This document shows, one piece after another, positions 11,501 through 20,680 of a stretch of DNA of 64,000 nt (positions are counted from its first letter, which is position 1; every line of letters starts with the position of its first letter). Source of the stretch: Rutidosis leptorrhynchoides (taxonomy: Eukaryota; Streptophyta; Magnoliopsida; Asterales; Asteraceae); the NCBI RefSeq assembly GCF_046630445.1, contig NC_092333.1, forward strand, positions 361,511,501-361,575,500, read 5' to 3'. Under the pieces are notes generated by a model. The model did not search any database. It saw only the letters and a program-made list of their open reading frames with translations, and was not told the DNA's origin. The position numbers and the translations under genes were made by a program.

Positions 11501-12011
11501 TAATGTCGGTTACCAAGTGTTCACCATATGAATGATTTTTATCTCTATGTATGGGATGTATATTGAAATATGAAATCTTGTGGTCTATTGTTACGATTTG
11601 ATATATATAGGTTAAACCTATAATTCACCAACGTTTTTGTTGACGTTTAAAGCATGTTTATTCTCAGGTAAATACTAAGAGCTTCCGCTGTTGCATACTA
11701 AAATAAGGACACGATTTGGAGTCCATGTTTGTATGATATTGTGTAAAAACTGCATTCAAGAAACTGATTTCGATGTAACATATTTGTATTGTAAACCATT
11801 ATGTAATGGTCGTGTGTAAACAGGATATTTTAGATTATCATTATTTGATAATCTACGTAAAACTTTTTAAACCTTTATTTATGAAATAAAGGTTATGGTT
11901 TGTTTTAAAAATGAATGCAGTCTTTGAAAAACGTCTCATATAGAGGTCAAAACCTCGCAACGAAATCAATTAATATGGAACGTTTTTAATCAATAAGAAC
12001 GGGACATTTCA
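8573..12011 (+). repeat. Element A 5' LTR
   Basis: A 3439-bp LTR with termini TGTAGTGACCCGAAC and GGGACATTTCA. It holds two diverged tandem copies of a segment around the palindrome AACGATTATCGTT (8898-8910, 9075-9087). The last roughly 900 bp are strongly similar to the end of the LTR of element B (17975-18893), including the CCGGATGCTTTAGTACTTCG stretch. Confidence 0.94.
11629..11642 (+). promoter_or_regulatory. LTR hairpin CAACG-loop-TGTTG (A, 5')
   Basis: Same conserved hairpin as in A2. Here one pair would be G-U in RNA. It is followed by TTTATTCTCAGGT. Confidence 0.5.
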
Positions 12012-12013
12012 GT

Positions 12014-12025
12014 TGGTATCCTAGC
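12014..12025 (+). promoter_or_regulatory. Element A primer binding site
   Basis: TGGTATCCTAGC, two bases after the LTR. It is an initiator-Met-type PBS with two mismatches to TGGTATCAGAGC. Confidence 0.8.
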
Positions 12026-12051
12026 GTTGGTCTTAGAGAACCAGAAAATTT

Positions 12052-12097
12052 GCATTAGTGTATCTTATCGAGTTTGTTAGGATGCATTAGTGAGTCT
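12052..12097 (+). promoter_or_regulatory. Element A leader repeat GCATTAGTG x2
   Basis: GCATTAGTGTATCT at 12052 and GCATTAGTGAGTCT at 12084, 32 bases apart. They are followed by GGACTTCGACCGTGT, which B also has. Confidence 0.55.
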
Positions 12098-12220
12098 GGA
12101 CTTCGACCGTGTTCTCTTTAAAAATGATTGCTTAACAATTTTGTTGGAAACTATATATTTTTAACATATGAATATTATGTGATATATTAATCTCTTAACG
12201 TGTTTGATATTATGTGATAG

Positions 12221-12835
12221 ATGTCTACCTCTAGAACAAGTCCCATTGACTCACCTAATAATAATGAACAGTCAAATGTAAATTGGAATGATTCGTGGAC
12301 TGATTTACAAGTTCCCGAAGAGGAACCGGAAGAAGAGTCGGAACCGGAAGAAGAATCGGAACCGGAAGAAGAATCGGAACCGGAAGAAGAAATAGAACCG
12401 GTGGGGGAAATAATAAAACGGTTAAGTAAAAGAGAATCCTCAACCAACCGATCAAGGTTAATTATGGTCAATGGTGTTTCCGCCAAGGAAGCAAAATATT
12501 GGGAGGATTACCAATTCTCCGATGAATCGGATTCCGACGAGAATTCCGATGATGTTATAGAAATTACCCCAACTGAATTTAAAAAGGCAAAAGAAAATAA
12601 TAAGGGAAAGGGCATAAAAATAGAGAAATCTAATTCCAACCCCGATGAACTTTATATGTATCGTCAACCCCCGAAGTCCTTAAGTTGTAACAATGACCCG
12701 GGAACCTCTAAACCACCAGGTTTTTCTAAACCGTTGTGGAAAACGACAGCTCGTATTAGGGGAACATCATATATCCCTAGAAACTTGGCAAAACGAACCA
12801 AAACCGAAGAAGAAGAAACGAGCGAGTCGGAATAA
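12221..12835 (+). CDS. Element A acidic Glu/Ser/Pro-rich ORF, intact (204 aa)
   Basis: Complete copy of the first extra ORF of the family, 207 bases after the PBS. Residues about 28-60 are a strongly acidic tandem tract of EEESEP units (15-18 base repeats). A positively charged segment, a DESDSDENSDD patch, an IEITPTEFKKAKENNKGKG stretch and an acidic C-terminus (TEEEETSESE) follow. I recognise no domain, signal peptide or membrane segment. Substitutions relative to A2 are few and the frame is kept over the whole length apart from the A2 stop. It could be a nuclear or chromatin-contacting acidic protein; that is speculation from composition. Confidence 0.65.
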   Translation: MSTSRTSPIDSPNNNEQSNVNWNDSWTDLQVPEEEPEEESEPEEESEPEEESEPEEEIEPVGEIIKRLSKRESSTNRSRLIMVNGVSAKEAKYWEDYQFSDESDSDENSDDVIEITPTEFKKAKENNKGKGIKIEKSNSNPDELYMYRQPPKSLSCNNDPGTSKPPGFSKPLWKTTARIRGTSYIPRNLAKRTKTEEEETSESE

Positions 12836-12972
12836 GATAGTTGTATTCGTGTGGTGTAATATATGTAATATAGTGTGCTTATGCTTTATGATATATGTAA
12901 AAATTGCTTGTATTAATAAGTAATTTTTTTATGAATCTAACTCTTGTCTATTTTACAGTATAAAAACACAAA
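12836..12972. other. Spacer between the two extra ORFs of element A
   Basis: AT-rich, 137 bp, no gene seen. No clear promoter; the two ORFs would need splicing, re-initiation or an internal start to be translated separately. Confidence 0.5.
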
Positions 12973-13655
12973 ATGGATAGACAACCTAATATTTTAAGAG
13001 ACCTACCCGGAGACATGATTGATGAAATCTTGTCTAGAGTCGGTCAGAATTCCTCGGCACAACTATTTAAGGCGAGATCAGTTTGTAAGACATTCGAAGA
13101 ACGTTCCAAGAATGCCTTGGTTTATAAAAGGCTTTCGTTCGAAATATGGGGGATATCACATTGGGAAATCCATAAGTTACGATGTGTTTACTTTGACGCA
13201 TATATTGCGGGGAACCCAAATGCTATTTTACGCAACGGGTTAAGAAATTATTTTGACTCAGTATATCCGAATATAGGACTTCGTGATTTAGAAAAAGCGG
13301 CTAACATGCAACATAAAGAAGCATGCTATGCTTACGGGTTAGTAATGTTCGCTTCTCACCAAAGTGAGAAAAAGAACATCGGGCTACAACTATTAAACAA
13401 AACGTTCCCACAAGTGACGGAGTCGGTAATTGGGGTAAGAAATGAGGTTTTAGGTTATTACGAGACTGTTGGTCATTACGTAACCCTCGTCCCTTTGACG
13501 ACGTTACAACACGCTGTCTTATCAAGGGCCATAACGGTTATGTTCCACAAGACCAAGGATGGGAAGTAGTCCTAGTAAAACCAGAATGCATGACATGTTT
13601 CTGGACGTATGAATTACGTGTCTTTATTGCCTTTGCTGAACGACTTGTGTACTAG
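12973..13655 (+). pseudogene. Element A F-box ORF, frameshifted
   Basis: Second copy of the F-box gene intact in A2 at 2376-3059. The first 159 residues align without gaps to A2 and show about six amino-acid differences (for example V48A, R58I, T65I, V108A). The F-box core LPGDMIDEILSRVG is unchanged. Near 13448 one T is missing from a T run (four against five), which shifts the frame after RNEV; the shifted frame runs on to a stop at 13569. The original stop is at 13653-13655. That both copies carry the gene between PBS and gag shows it is a family component, not a chance insertion in one copy. Confidence 0.8.
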
Positions 13656-13996
13656 CTAGAATTATCTTCACAACTATCTTGTATCAAAGTTACTGTGTGC
13701 TATATTTCATGCTTTATGTAAAATAAGCGGTATTGTAAGTTTGTAAAATATTGTATAAAAGTTTGAACGCGAAATATTATTATAATCAGTTTTTCATATA
13801 GAATTGTAGTAGTTGAATTGTATATTAGCTACTAAGTATGAACTTAACGGGTAGGTACTACCCGAATTTAAACTTATAAAACGCTAATATGAAGAAAAAG
13901 CTTTTATAAATGAGTTCATATTATGCTACGAAATACTATTAACTACTCTTAATATTCTGTATGATTAACTTGTTCCATTTGACTATTTTGAAGGAA
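13656..13996. other. Spacer between F-box ORF and gag in element A
   Basis: AT-rich non-coding DNA containing the internal PPT-like palindrome at 13844-13864. Nothing else recognised. Confidence 0.6.
13844..13858 (+). promoter_or_regulatory. Second, internal polypurine-tract-like site of A
   Basis: TTAACGGGTAGGTAC, identical over 15 bases to the sequence directly preceding the 3' LTR at 30509-30523. It continues as CTACCCG to make a palindrome (13848-13864). The same arrangement is in A2 (2173-2187) and, with one change, in B (20038-20052). Confidence 0.5.
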
Positions 13997-14830
13997 ATGG
14001 CACCGACTACTCGACACACCGTGAATATGAATGAAGAGGAATTCCGTACTTTTCTAGCTTCAAACATAGCCGCAGTACAGGCTGCGCTACATACCAACAA
14101 TAACCTTGGATCTAGCAGTACAGGAAATCGTGTAGGATGCACCTACAAAGAATTCACTGCCTACAAACCTTTGGAATTTGATGGAACCGAAGGACCGATC
14201 GGATTGAAACGGTGGACTGAGAAGGTCGAATCGGTGTTTGCCATAAGTAAGTGTACTGAAGAGGACAAAGTGAAGTACACTATGCATACCTTCACAGGTT
14301 CTACGTTAACATGGTGGAATACCTATCTAGAGCAAGTGGGACAAGATGATGCGTACGCACTACCGTGGTCAGCATTCAAGCACTTGATGAACGAGAAGTA
14401 CCGTCCCAGAACCGAGGTCAATAAGCTCAAGACAGAACTTAGAGGGTTACGAACCCAAGGATTTGATATTACCACGTACGAAAGAAGATTCACAGAATTG
14501 TGCCTATTGTGTCCGGGAGCGTTCGTAAACGAGGAAGAGAAGATCGACGCTTTTGTGAAAAGATTATCGGAAAGAATCCAAGAAGATATAAGTTCACACG
14601 AGCCCGCCTCCATACAACAGGCATGTAGAATGGCTCACAAACTAGTGAACCAGATTGAAGAAAGAATTAAAGAACAGACTGCTGAAGAGGCCAATGTGAA
14701 GCAAGTCAAAAGAAAGTGGGAGGAAAACGGTGATAAGAATCACCAATACAACAACAACAGCAATTACAACAATAATCGCAACAATTATCCTAACAATCGC
14801 AACATCAATCGCAACTACAACAAACGGCCC

Positions 14831-14867
<37 letters not shown>

Positions 14868-15030
14868 GCAACTACAACAATCATCCCAACAACAATAACA
14901 ACCGCAACAGCAACAACAATCAGAAGCAGCTATGCCAAAGGTGTGAAAAGTATCACTCGGGGTTCTGCACCAAATTTTGCAACAAGTGTAAAAGAAATGG
15001 TCATAGCGCGGCAAAGTGTGAGGTCTACGG
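13997..15030 (+). pseudogene. gag: Element A gag, N-terminal part (split by element B)
   Basis: Starts at ATG 13997 (MAPTTRH), as in A2. It has the capsid motif ([15 protein letters not shown]), a longer Asn tract than A2, CQRCEKYHSGFC, and the first CCHC knuckle [14 protein letters not shown]. The coding sequence is cut after codon GTC TAC GG at 15030, where element B entered. The frame resumes at 26969 as GGA CCA GGG after the duplicated TACGG. A few replacements relative to A2 are visible (VNEEEK for EDEEEK, SERIQ for PERIQ). Confidence 0.88.
15026..15030. repeat. Target site duplication of element B, left copy (TACGG)
   Basis: TACGG directly before TGTGATGACC; the partner copy is at 26964-26968. 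The intact sequence in A2 has a single TACGG. Confidence 0.95.
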
Positions 15031-15677
15031 TGTGATGACCCGGGAATTTTTGACTAAATTTAAACTTAATCTTTATATGATTTCGATACGATAAGCAAAG
15101 CCTGTAATATTGAGTCTCTAAATTTTAGGAACAGTTTACATGAAGCTATTTGACCTTTGATCGACCCCCGACGATTCACAAACAAATGTGTGTAAATAAA
15201 AATGTAAATATATATAAGTATGATACAAAAACAATCATGCTGTTAATAAAACGAATCTATGTAAATATATATTTAGAATATTTGTATACAATTAAGAAAT
15301 TATGTATATTGTATTAAATATTCGAACATGTTATATGAATATTACATAATTAATAATAGGTAATGTAATATATTAAATGTAATTAGAGGTTAAACATATA
15401 ATATTAATATTATTACTTCTATTACTATCAATAATATCAATATGAATATCAAAATCAGTATTAGTCATTTTATTATTTTCAATAGATAATATAGGAAAGT
15501 TGATACATATAAATTGTTGTGATGTTATTGTTATCATTAATAACATCATTAATATATTATAATGAGTAATAAAAGTTGATTAAAATTGTTATTATTATTA
15601 TTTTTGTATCATTAAAATCATTACTATCATTATGGATATTATTAGAAAATAATACAAATTATGATTTGTATCATTAA

Positions 15678-15747
<70 letters not shown>
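15678..15747. repeat. (ATT)n microsatellite in B 5' LTR
   Basis: About 23 ATT units. The partner at 23743-23818 is a few units longer, one of the few differences between the two LTRs. Confidence 0.95.
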
Positions 15748-15968
15748 GTTATTATTATATTATTTACTCATTATACTTATTATTAGTATTACTTTATTAT
15801 TAGTATTACATTATTTTGATATTTATTAAAAGAGTAATCATAATCTATAAATATAATAATAATTATCTAAATAAAAGAGAAATACAATTAAAAAATATAA
15901 ATACGGATGTATGTAATTACAGATATATGAATAACAGATATATATGTATATATAAATGTTTATATACA

Positions 15969-15972
<4 letters not shown>

Positions 15973-16025
<53 letters not shown>
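15973..16025. repeat. (AT)n microsatellite in B 5' LTR
   Basis: About 26 AT units; slightly shorter in the 3' LTR (24043-24092). Confidence 0.95.
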
Positions 16026-16026
<1 letters not shown>

Positions 16027-17031
16027 GGGTATATACAGATAATTACGTTCTATTTAACAACCCCATTCAAAAATATTCTTTTGTCTCTAAACTTGCTAAA
16101 AATTCGGATTCCATCACAGATATACCCAAAGATCTTGTTAACAATCGACATCAAGTTGTATTATTTTTAATTCTTTTATCTGATTTCCTGTCCTTCATCT
16201 CTGAGCACAGATTTCCTTGTCGACCATATTCACTAAACAACAAACATGTATACTGCTCCAATTATTCATAATTATCGCTTTTATAGGTGTTAATAACCAC
16301 TGCTAATCGATGACTACTATATCACGCCTTTCGTTTTCTGTTTTTTTATTTCTTTGTTTCTTCTGCTTGAATTGGTTGAATACAATTATGCTATAACACA
16401 TCTTCAGTAAACACAATCGAAAAAGAAAAAGAAAAAAAAAACAGAGATATATCTATATTTGTTTTTCCCCTTCTTTCTTCCTGTCATAACCGAAAACCCT
16501 CAATCATAAATCCATTTTTTTTAAAACTTCTCAATACGAATTAAGTACTGTAATTGGTTCACTTATTGACTCCTAAACCTTGTAAATCATCACCATGAAA
16601 CACCACTATCCTAAACCCTTGCTATCAGAACATTAATAAATCGATTACCTATTTGATGAACCGACATCAGGATCGATGGATGATAATTAGATCGGTGATG
16701 ATAGATAGATTGATGCACCACTGTCGCCGCTGTTATTCTATTTCCTGTCAAAATCGCCTAACCAAACCGGCACTATTTTTTTTTCTTTCTTTTCCTGTAC
16801 CTGTCGGTTGAAGAGAAGAAAAAAAAAAAAAGGGGATCGATTTTTTTTTTTTGTTTACAGAAAAGATGTATTACTCTATAACAGATCACATAAATAGATT
16901 TAAAGTTTTGGGATTATGGGCCGTGAATTGCACTTGGGCCAAGGACACAATTACATAGATGGGCTTGAGTGTGGGTCTGATGGAAATAATACGGGTTATA
17001 TCAATTACTGTGAGGTTATAAAACAGAACAT

Positions 17032-17103
17032 GGGCAACAGCCCAGCGGTCAAGTGTGTGTTTGTGGGAGCGAGAGGTCGGGTGTTCGAGTCCCAACTTGG
17101 GCA
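17032..17103 (+). other. tRNA-like / SINE-like Pol III segment in B 5' LTR
   Basis: Has an A-box-like CAGCCCAGCGG and, about 40 bases on, a B-box-like GTTCGAGTCCC in a T-arm context (GGGTGTTCGAGTCCC). A T5 run, a possible Pol III stop, follows near 17113. I could not fold a full tRNA, so this is more likely a SINE relic or decayed tRNA than a working gene. Confidence 0.35.
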
Positions 17104-17170
17104 GTTTGATATCTTTTTGAGCCTTTAAGGTTGAAAACATTTTTGTTATACTTATTATTATTTATTTTTA

Positions 17171-17171
17171 A

Positions 17172-17223
<52 letters not shown>
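17171..17223. repeat. Second (ATT)n microsatellite in B 5' LTR
   Basis: Perfect ATT run grading into imperfect ATT/GTT repeats up to about 17760. The partner is at 25238-25293. Confidence 0.9.
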
Positions 17224-18530
17224 GTTATTGTTATTATTAGTTAATGATAATATTACTAGTATTATAATTATTGTTATCATTGGTATTAATATATGTATCA
17301 TAAATATTATTGTCAATTTAGTATTATCCTTAAGTATTATTATTTTTATTATTATTATCATCATTAATTATTATAAGTATTAAAAATATTATTAGTAGTA
17401 GTAAACTTATCATTTTAGTATTATTATTATCAGTATGACTATGAATATGATTAACATTAATATTATTATGAAAGTAATAAGGATATATTATTATTATCAT
17501 TAATATTAAAATTTGTATCATTTTATTAAAATTTGTATTATCAATATAATTATAATTATTAATATCATACGTATCCTTAATATTGTTATAAGTAATATCA
17601 TAAATATTATCATTAGTAATATTATGATTTTCATTGTTAATACATTTATTATAAAAAATTTATTATCATTACTATCAATTCTACTAAGGTTATCAATAAA
17701 ACTATCAATATTATTATTGTTAGAAATAGTTTATGAATATAAAAATAAAAGTTTTACTAATGTTGTTAAGACTATAAGTGTAAAAATAAAGATTTTTATA
17801 TACAAAGATATATTCAATTACATAACTTAATTATATTAATATCTCTATTTATATAGCATGAAAATGTATAAATAAATAATGAAACTTATAAATTATTAAT
17901 ATAACAAATACATTATTAATAATAAATAGATTTATTCGATTACAATAATATGTTTTAATACATATATGAATGATATAGGTTCGTGAATCCGAGGCCAACC
18001 CTGCTTTGTTCAATATAGTCATATGTATTTTTACTACAAAATACATTAGGTGAGTTTCATTAATCCCTTTTTAAATGCTTTTGCAATATATATTTTTGGG
18101 ACTGAGAATACATGCACTGTTTTTATAACTGTTTTACGAAATAGACACAAGTAATTGAAACTACATTATATGGTTGAATTATCGAAATCGAATATGCCCC
18201 TTTTTATTAAGTCTGGTAATCTAAGAATTAGGGAACAGACACCCTAATTGACGCAAACTCTAAAGATAGATCTATCGGGCCCAACAAGCCCCATCCAAAG
18301 TACCGGATGCTTTAGTACTTCGAAATTTATATCATGTCCGAAGGAGGATCCCGGAATGATGGGGATATTCTTATATGCATATTGTGAATGTCGGTTACCA
18401 GGTGTTCAATCCATATGAATGATATTTTTGTCTCTATGTATGGGACGTATGTTTATGAGAAATGGAAATATGAAATCTTGTGGTCTATTAAAATTATGAA
18501 ATGATTATTTATGATAAACTAATGAACTCA

Positions 18531-18545
18531 CCAACCTTTTGGTTG
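18531..18545 (+). promoter_or_regulatory. LTR hairpin CCAACC-TTTT-GGTTG (B, 5')
   Basis: Perfect hairpin in the context CTCACCAAC...GTTGACA, followed by TTTATTCTCAGGT. The stem base after CAAC is C, paired with G, where A has A-T or G-T and D has G-C. Confidence 0.55.
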
Positions 18546-18895
18546 ACACTTGAAAGCATGTTTATTCTCAGGTACGAAAGAAATCTTCCGCTGTGTATTT
18601 GCTCATTTTAGAGATATTATTTGGAGTCATTCATGACATATTTCAAAAGATGTTGCATTCGAGTCGTTGAGTTCATCAAGATTATTATTAAGTCAATTAT
18701 AGTAGAATATATTACGAAATGGTATGCATGTTTTCAACTTTTGATGTAATGAAAGATTGTATTTTCAAAAACGAATGTAATGTTTGTAAAATGTATCATA
18801 TAGAGGTCAAGTACCTCGCGATGTAATCAACTGTTGTGAAACGTTTATAATTGATATGGACTTTGCTCGGATGGATTAGGACGGGTCTTGACAGT

Positions 18896-18907
18896 TGGTA
18901 TCAGAGC
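18896..18907 (+). promoter_or_regulatory. Element B primer binding site (tRNA-iMet)
   Basis: Perfect TGGTATCAGAGC two bases after the 5' LTR. Confidence 0.92.
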
Positions 18908-18930
18908 AGAGGTCTTAGCGAACCAGGTCT

Positions 18931-18978
18931 GCATTAGTGTGTCTAACTGATAAGTCGTTAGGATGCATTAGTAAGTCT
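18931..18978 (+). promoter_or_regulatory. Element B leader repeat GCATTAGTG x2
   Basis: GCATTAGTGTGTCT at 18931 and GCATTAGTAAGTCT at 18965, followed by GGACTTCGACCGTGT as in element A. Confidence 0.55.
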
Positions 18979-19010
18979 GGACTTCGACCGTGTCTGCATG
19001 TCAAAAGTTT

Positions 19011-19275
19011 TGCTTATCATTTCGTGTCGAAATTTCCTGCTTATCACTCTTAGTCTAGACACATCTTACTGCATTGATTGCATAGACAGTGTATAGATAA
19101 ATTCATATCTTAGCGTACCTGTTATTGTTACCTTTGCCTAACAGCTTCCATAGATTCCTCCGTAACTTATGGGATTATAGTACTATATATGCATATGTAA
19201 ATCATGTATTGCAGGGTACTAATCTACATCCTATAATCTATTCCTTATCGAAAATCCTTCATCTGATCGTATGAG
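19011..19275. other. Element B leader before its ORF remnant
   Basis: AT-rich non-coding leader; nothing recognised beyond the repeat entry. Confidence 0.4.
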
Positions 19276-19416
19276 ATGAATTCCTCAACCATTTCGAGTG
19301 CCTCAGATTCCGATAGTTATTTCGATAGTTATTCCGACAGCTATTCCGATATGGATTTCCACTCGAAATTCGAATGCAGTGTAACCGGAATGGAGCAACC
19401 AGTCAACCATCCCTAA
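19276..19416 (+). pseudogene. B ORF remnant, part 1: Ser/Asp/Tyr-rich N-terminus
   Basis: Short ORF of 46 codons starting MNSSTISSASDSDSY, with repeated SDSY/FDSY units, ended by TAA at 19414. It sits where gag would be in an autonomous element. I do not recognise a family. Part 2 (19483-19755) continues in another frame, so the two look like one decayed ORF. Confidence 0.4.
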
Positions 19417-19482
19417 TTCATCTGATGGGTTCGTAGTTGACTTAATCAATGGAGACGCGCAGAAGGCGATTCCTTCCACTAA

Positions 19483-19755
19483 CTGAATTCACCTTTTGGT
19501 GAAGAACCTGAAGCACTTACCGGCGAACCTGTTCGTAACACCATTTTCACCCTCATTTCCCGAATATCTCGCCACGAGTATATCATAACTCAGATTCTAA
19601 ACCTTATTCATTCGCTCGTTCCTACCGACAATCATCCCGGAGTAATAAAAGTCAACAAGTTCCACGCCCGAGTTGTAGCCTTGGAAAATATGGTGCAAAA
19701 CGTACCAACTTCAGCAACATCAACATCATCAACAGTATCACCAGCAACAACATAA
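19483..19755 (+). pseudogene. B ORF remnant, part 2: helical domain of unknown function
   Basis: Open frame of 90 codons without its own ATG: GEEPEALTGEPVRNTIFTLI, then ISRHEYIITQILNLIHSLVP and a FHARVVALENMVQNV helix, ending in a Ser/Thr-rich tail. Composition and codon phase look like real protein, unlike the AT-rich surroundings. It has no zinc knuckle, protease or RT motif. It could be a degenerate gag-like or accessory protein specific to this element family. Confidence 0.45.
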
Positions 19756-20037
19756 ACCACAACAACACACGCCTCAACGTCACAATCTATACCTCAAACT
19801 TAATCATCGTTCTACGTATCGTTCTACATCAATTATCTTCGTTCAGTATGGCGATTATGTAATCTCTAATGTTTTAGAGATTATCTATTCTTGTTCTAAC
19901 AATAAATCAGATGAGTTTAATATCACATTAACTCATTAAATCCATGATTGCATCTGAAGAAAATATATATGTATATATATTTTCATAAAGATTGTAATTA
20001 AAATTTTTTCGTACAAACTGTTAATGGTGAAAATATT

Positions 20038-20052
20038 TTAACGGGTAGGTAA
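20038..20052 (+). promoter_or_regulatory. Internal PPT-like site of element B
   Basis: TTAACGGGTAGGTAA followed by TACCCG. It differs by one base from the terminal PPT at 23081-23095 and keeps the palindromic extension seen in A and A2. Confidence 0.45.
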
Positions 20053-20499
20053 TACCCGAGAAATATTTAGATTTCACATTAATATGTTATACTGTACATT
20101 CTTCAATTCAGATTCAACTGTCATTAACTATACTACTTACATCCACCGATATACTATCCGTTCACCAATGAATAGCTATTTTTCCTTCAAATTCAATTTC
20201 ATATTTGGATTTTGACCTATCAGAATCCAACAAGTGGCATAATGAAGAAATAATAGACACAATAAAAATTGATTAGAAACAGACTAATTAGCAATATGAA
20301 ATTTTGTTAAGAATCCACGCTAACAAAATCCTAGCTAACTGTTCCTAGCTAACTGATTACATTTTTCTTATCGCAATTTAATTATCGCAATTTACATTCT
20401 CGCAATTTTATTTATCGTCATTTAATTTCTGTTATTTACTTTACGCACTTTATTTATCGTTATTTAATTTCTGTTATTTATTTTACGCACTTTAAATAT

Positions 20500-20680
20500 C
20501 GGGACACGTATACAAGGTTTTGATATATCATATCGACGCATTTATATATATTATTTGGAATAACCATAGACACTCTATATGCAGTAATGAACGAGTTCTC
20601 TATACAGGGTTGAGGTTGATTCTACAATAATATATATAATTTGAGTTGTGATCGAGTCTGAGACGTATACGGGTCACGAC
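20500..20680 (+). repeat. Segment of A-type LTR inside the internal domain of B
   Basis: Shares long blocks with the A LTR at about 10766-10960, such as AACCATAGACACTCTATATG and TACAGGGTTGAGGTTGATTC. I do not find these blocks in the LTRs of B itself, so B appears mosaic. Confidence 0.6.

Larger units (their letters stand above)
15031..18893 (+). repeat. Element B 5' LTR
   Basis: Starts TGTGATGACCCGGG, ends GGGTCTTGACA. It contains ATT and AT microsatellites, a tRNA-like segment and the conserved LTR hairpin. The ORFs in it are products of the microsatellites, not genes. Confidence 0.95.

Noticed and set aside
12187..12486. Minus-strand ORF opposite the acidic ORF (Ser/Gly-rich), and its partner at 3545-3844
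   Set aside because: Shadow of the EEESEP repeats on the other strand.
17158..17364. Poly-Asn and Ile-rich ORFs around the ATT repeats (also 25225-25434 and 15816-16271)
   Set aside because: Direct translation of microsatellites; length differs between the two LTRs of B.
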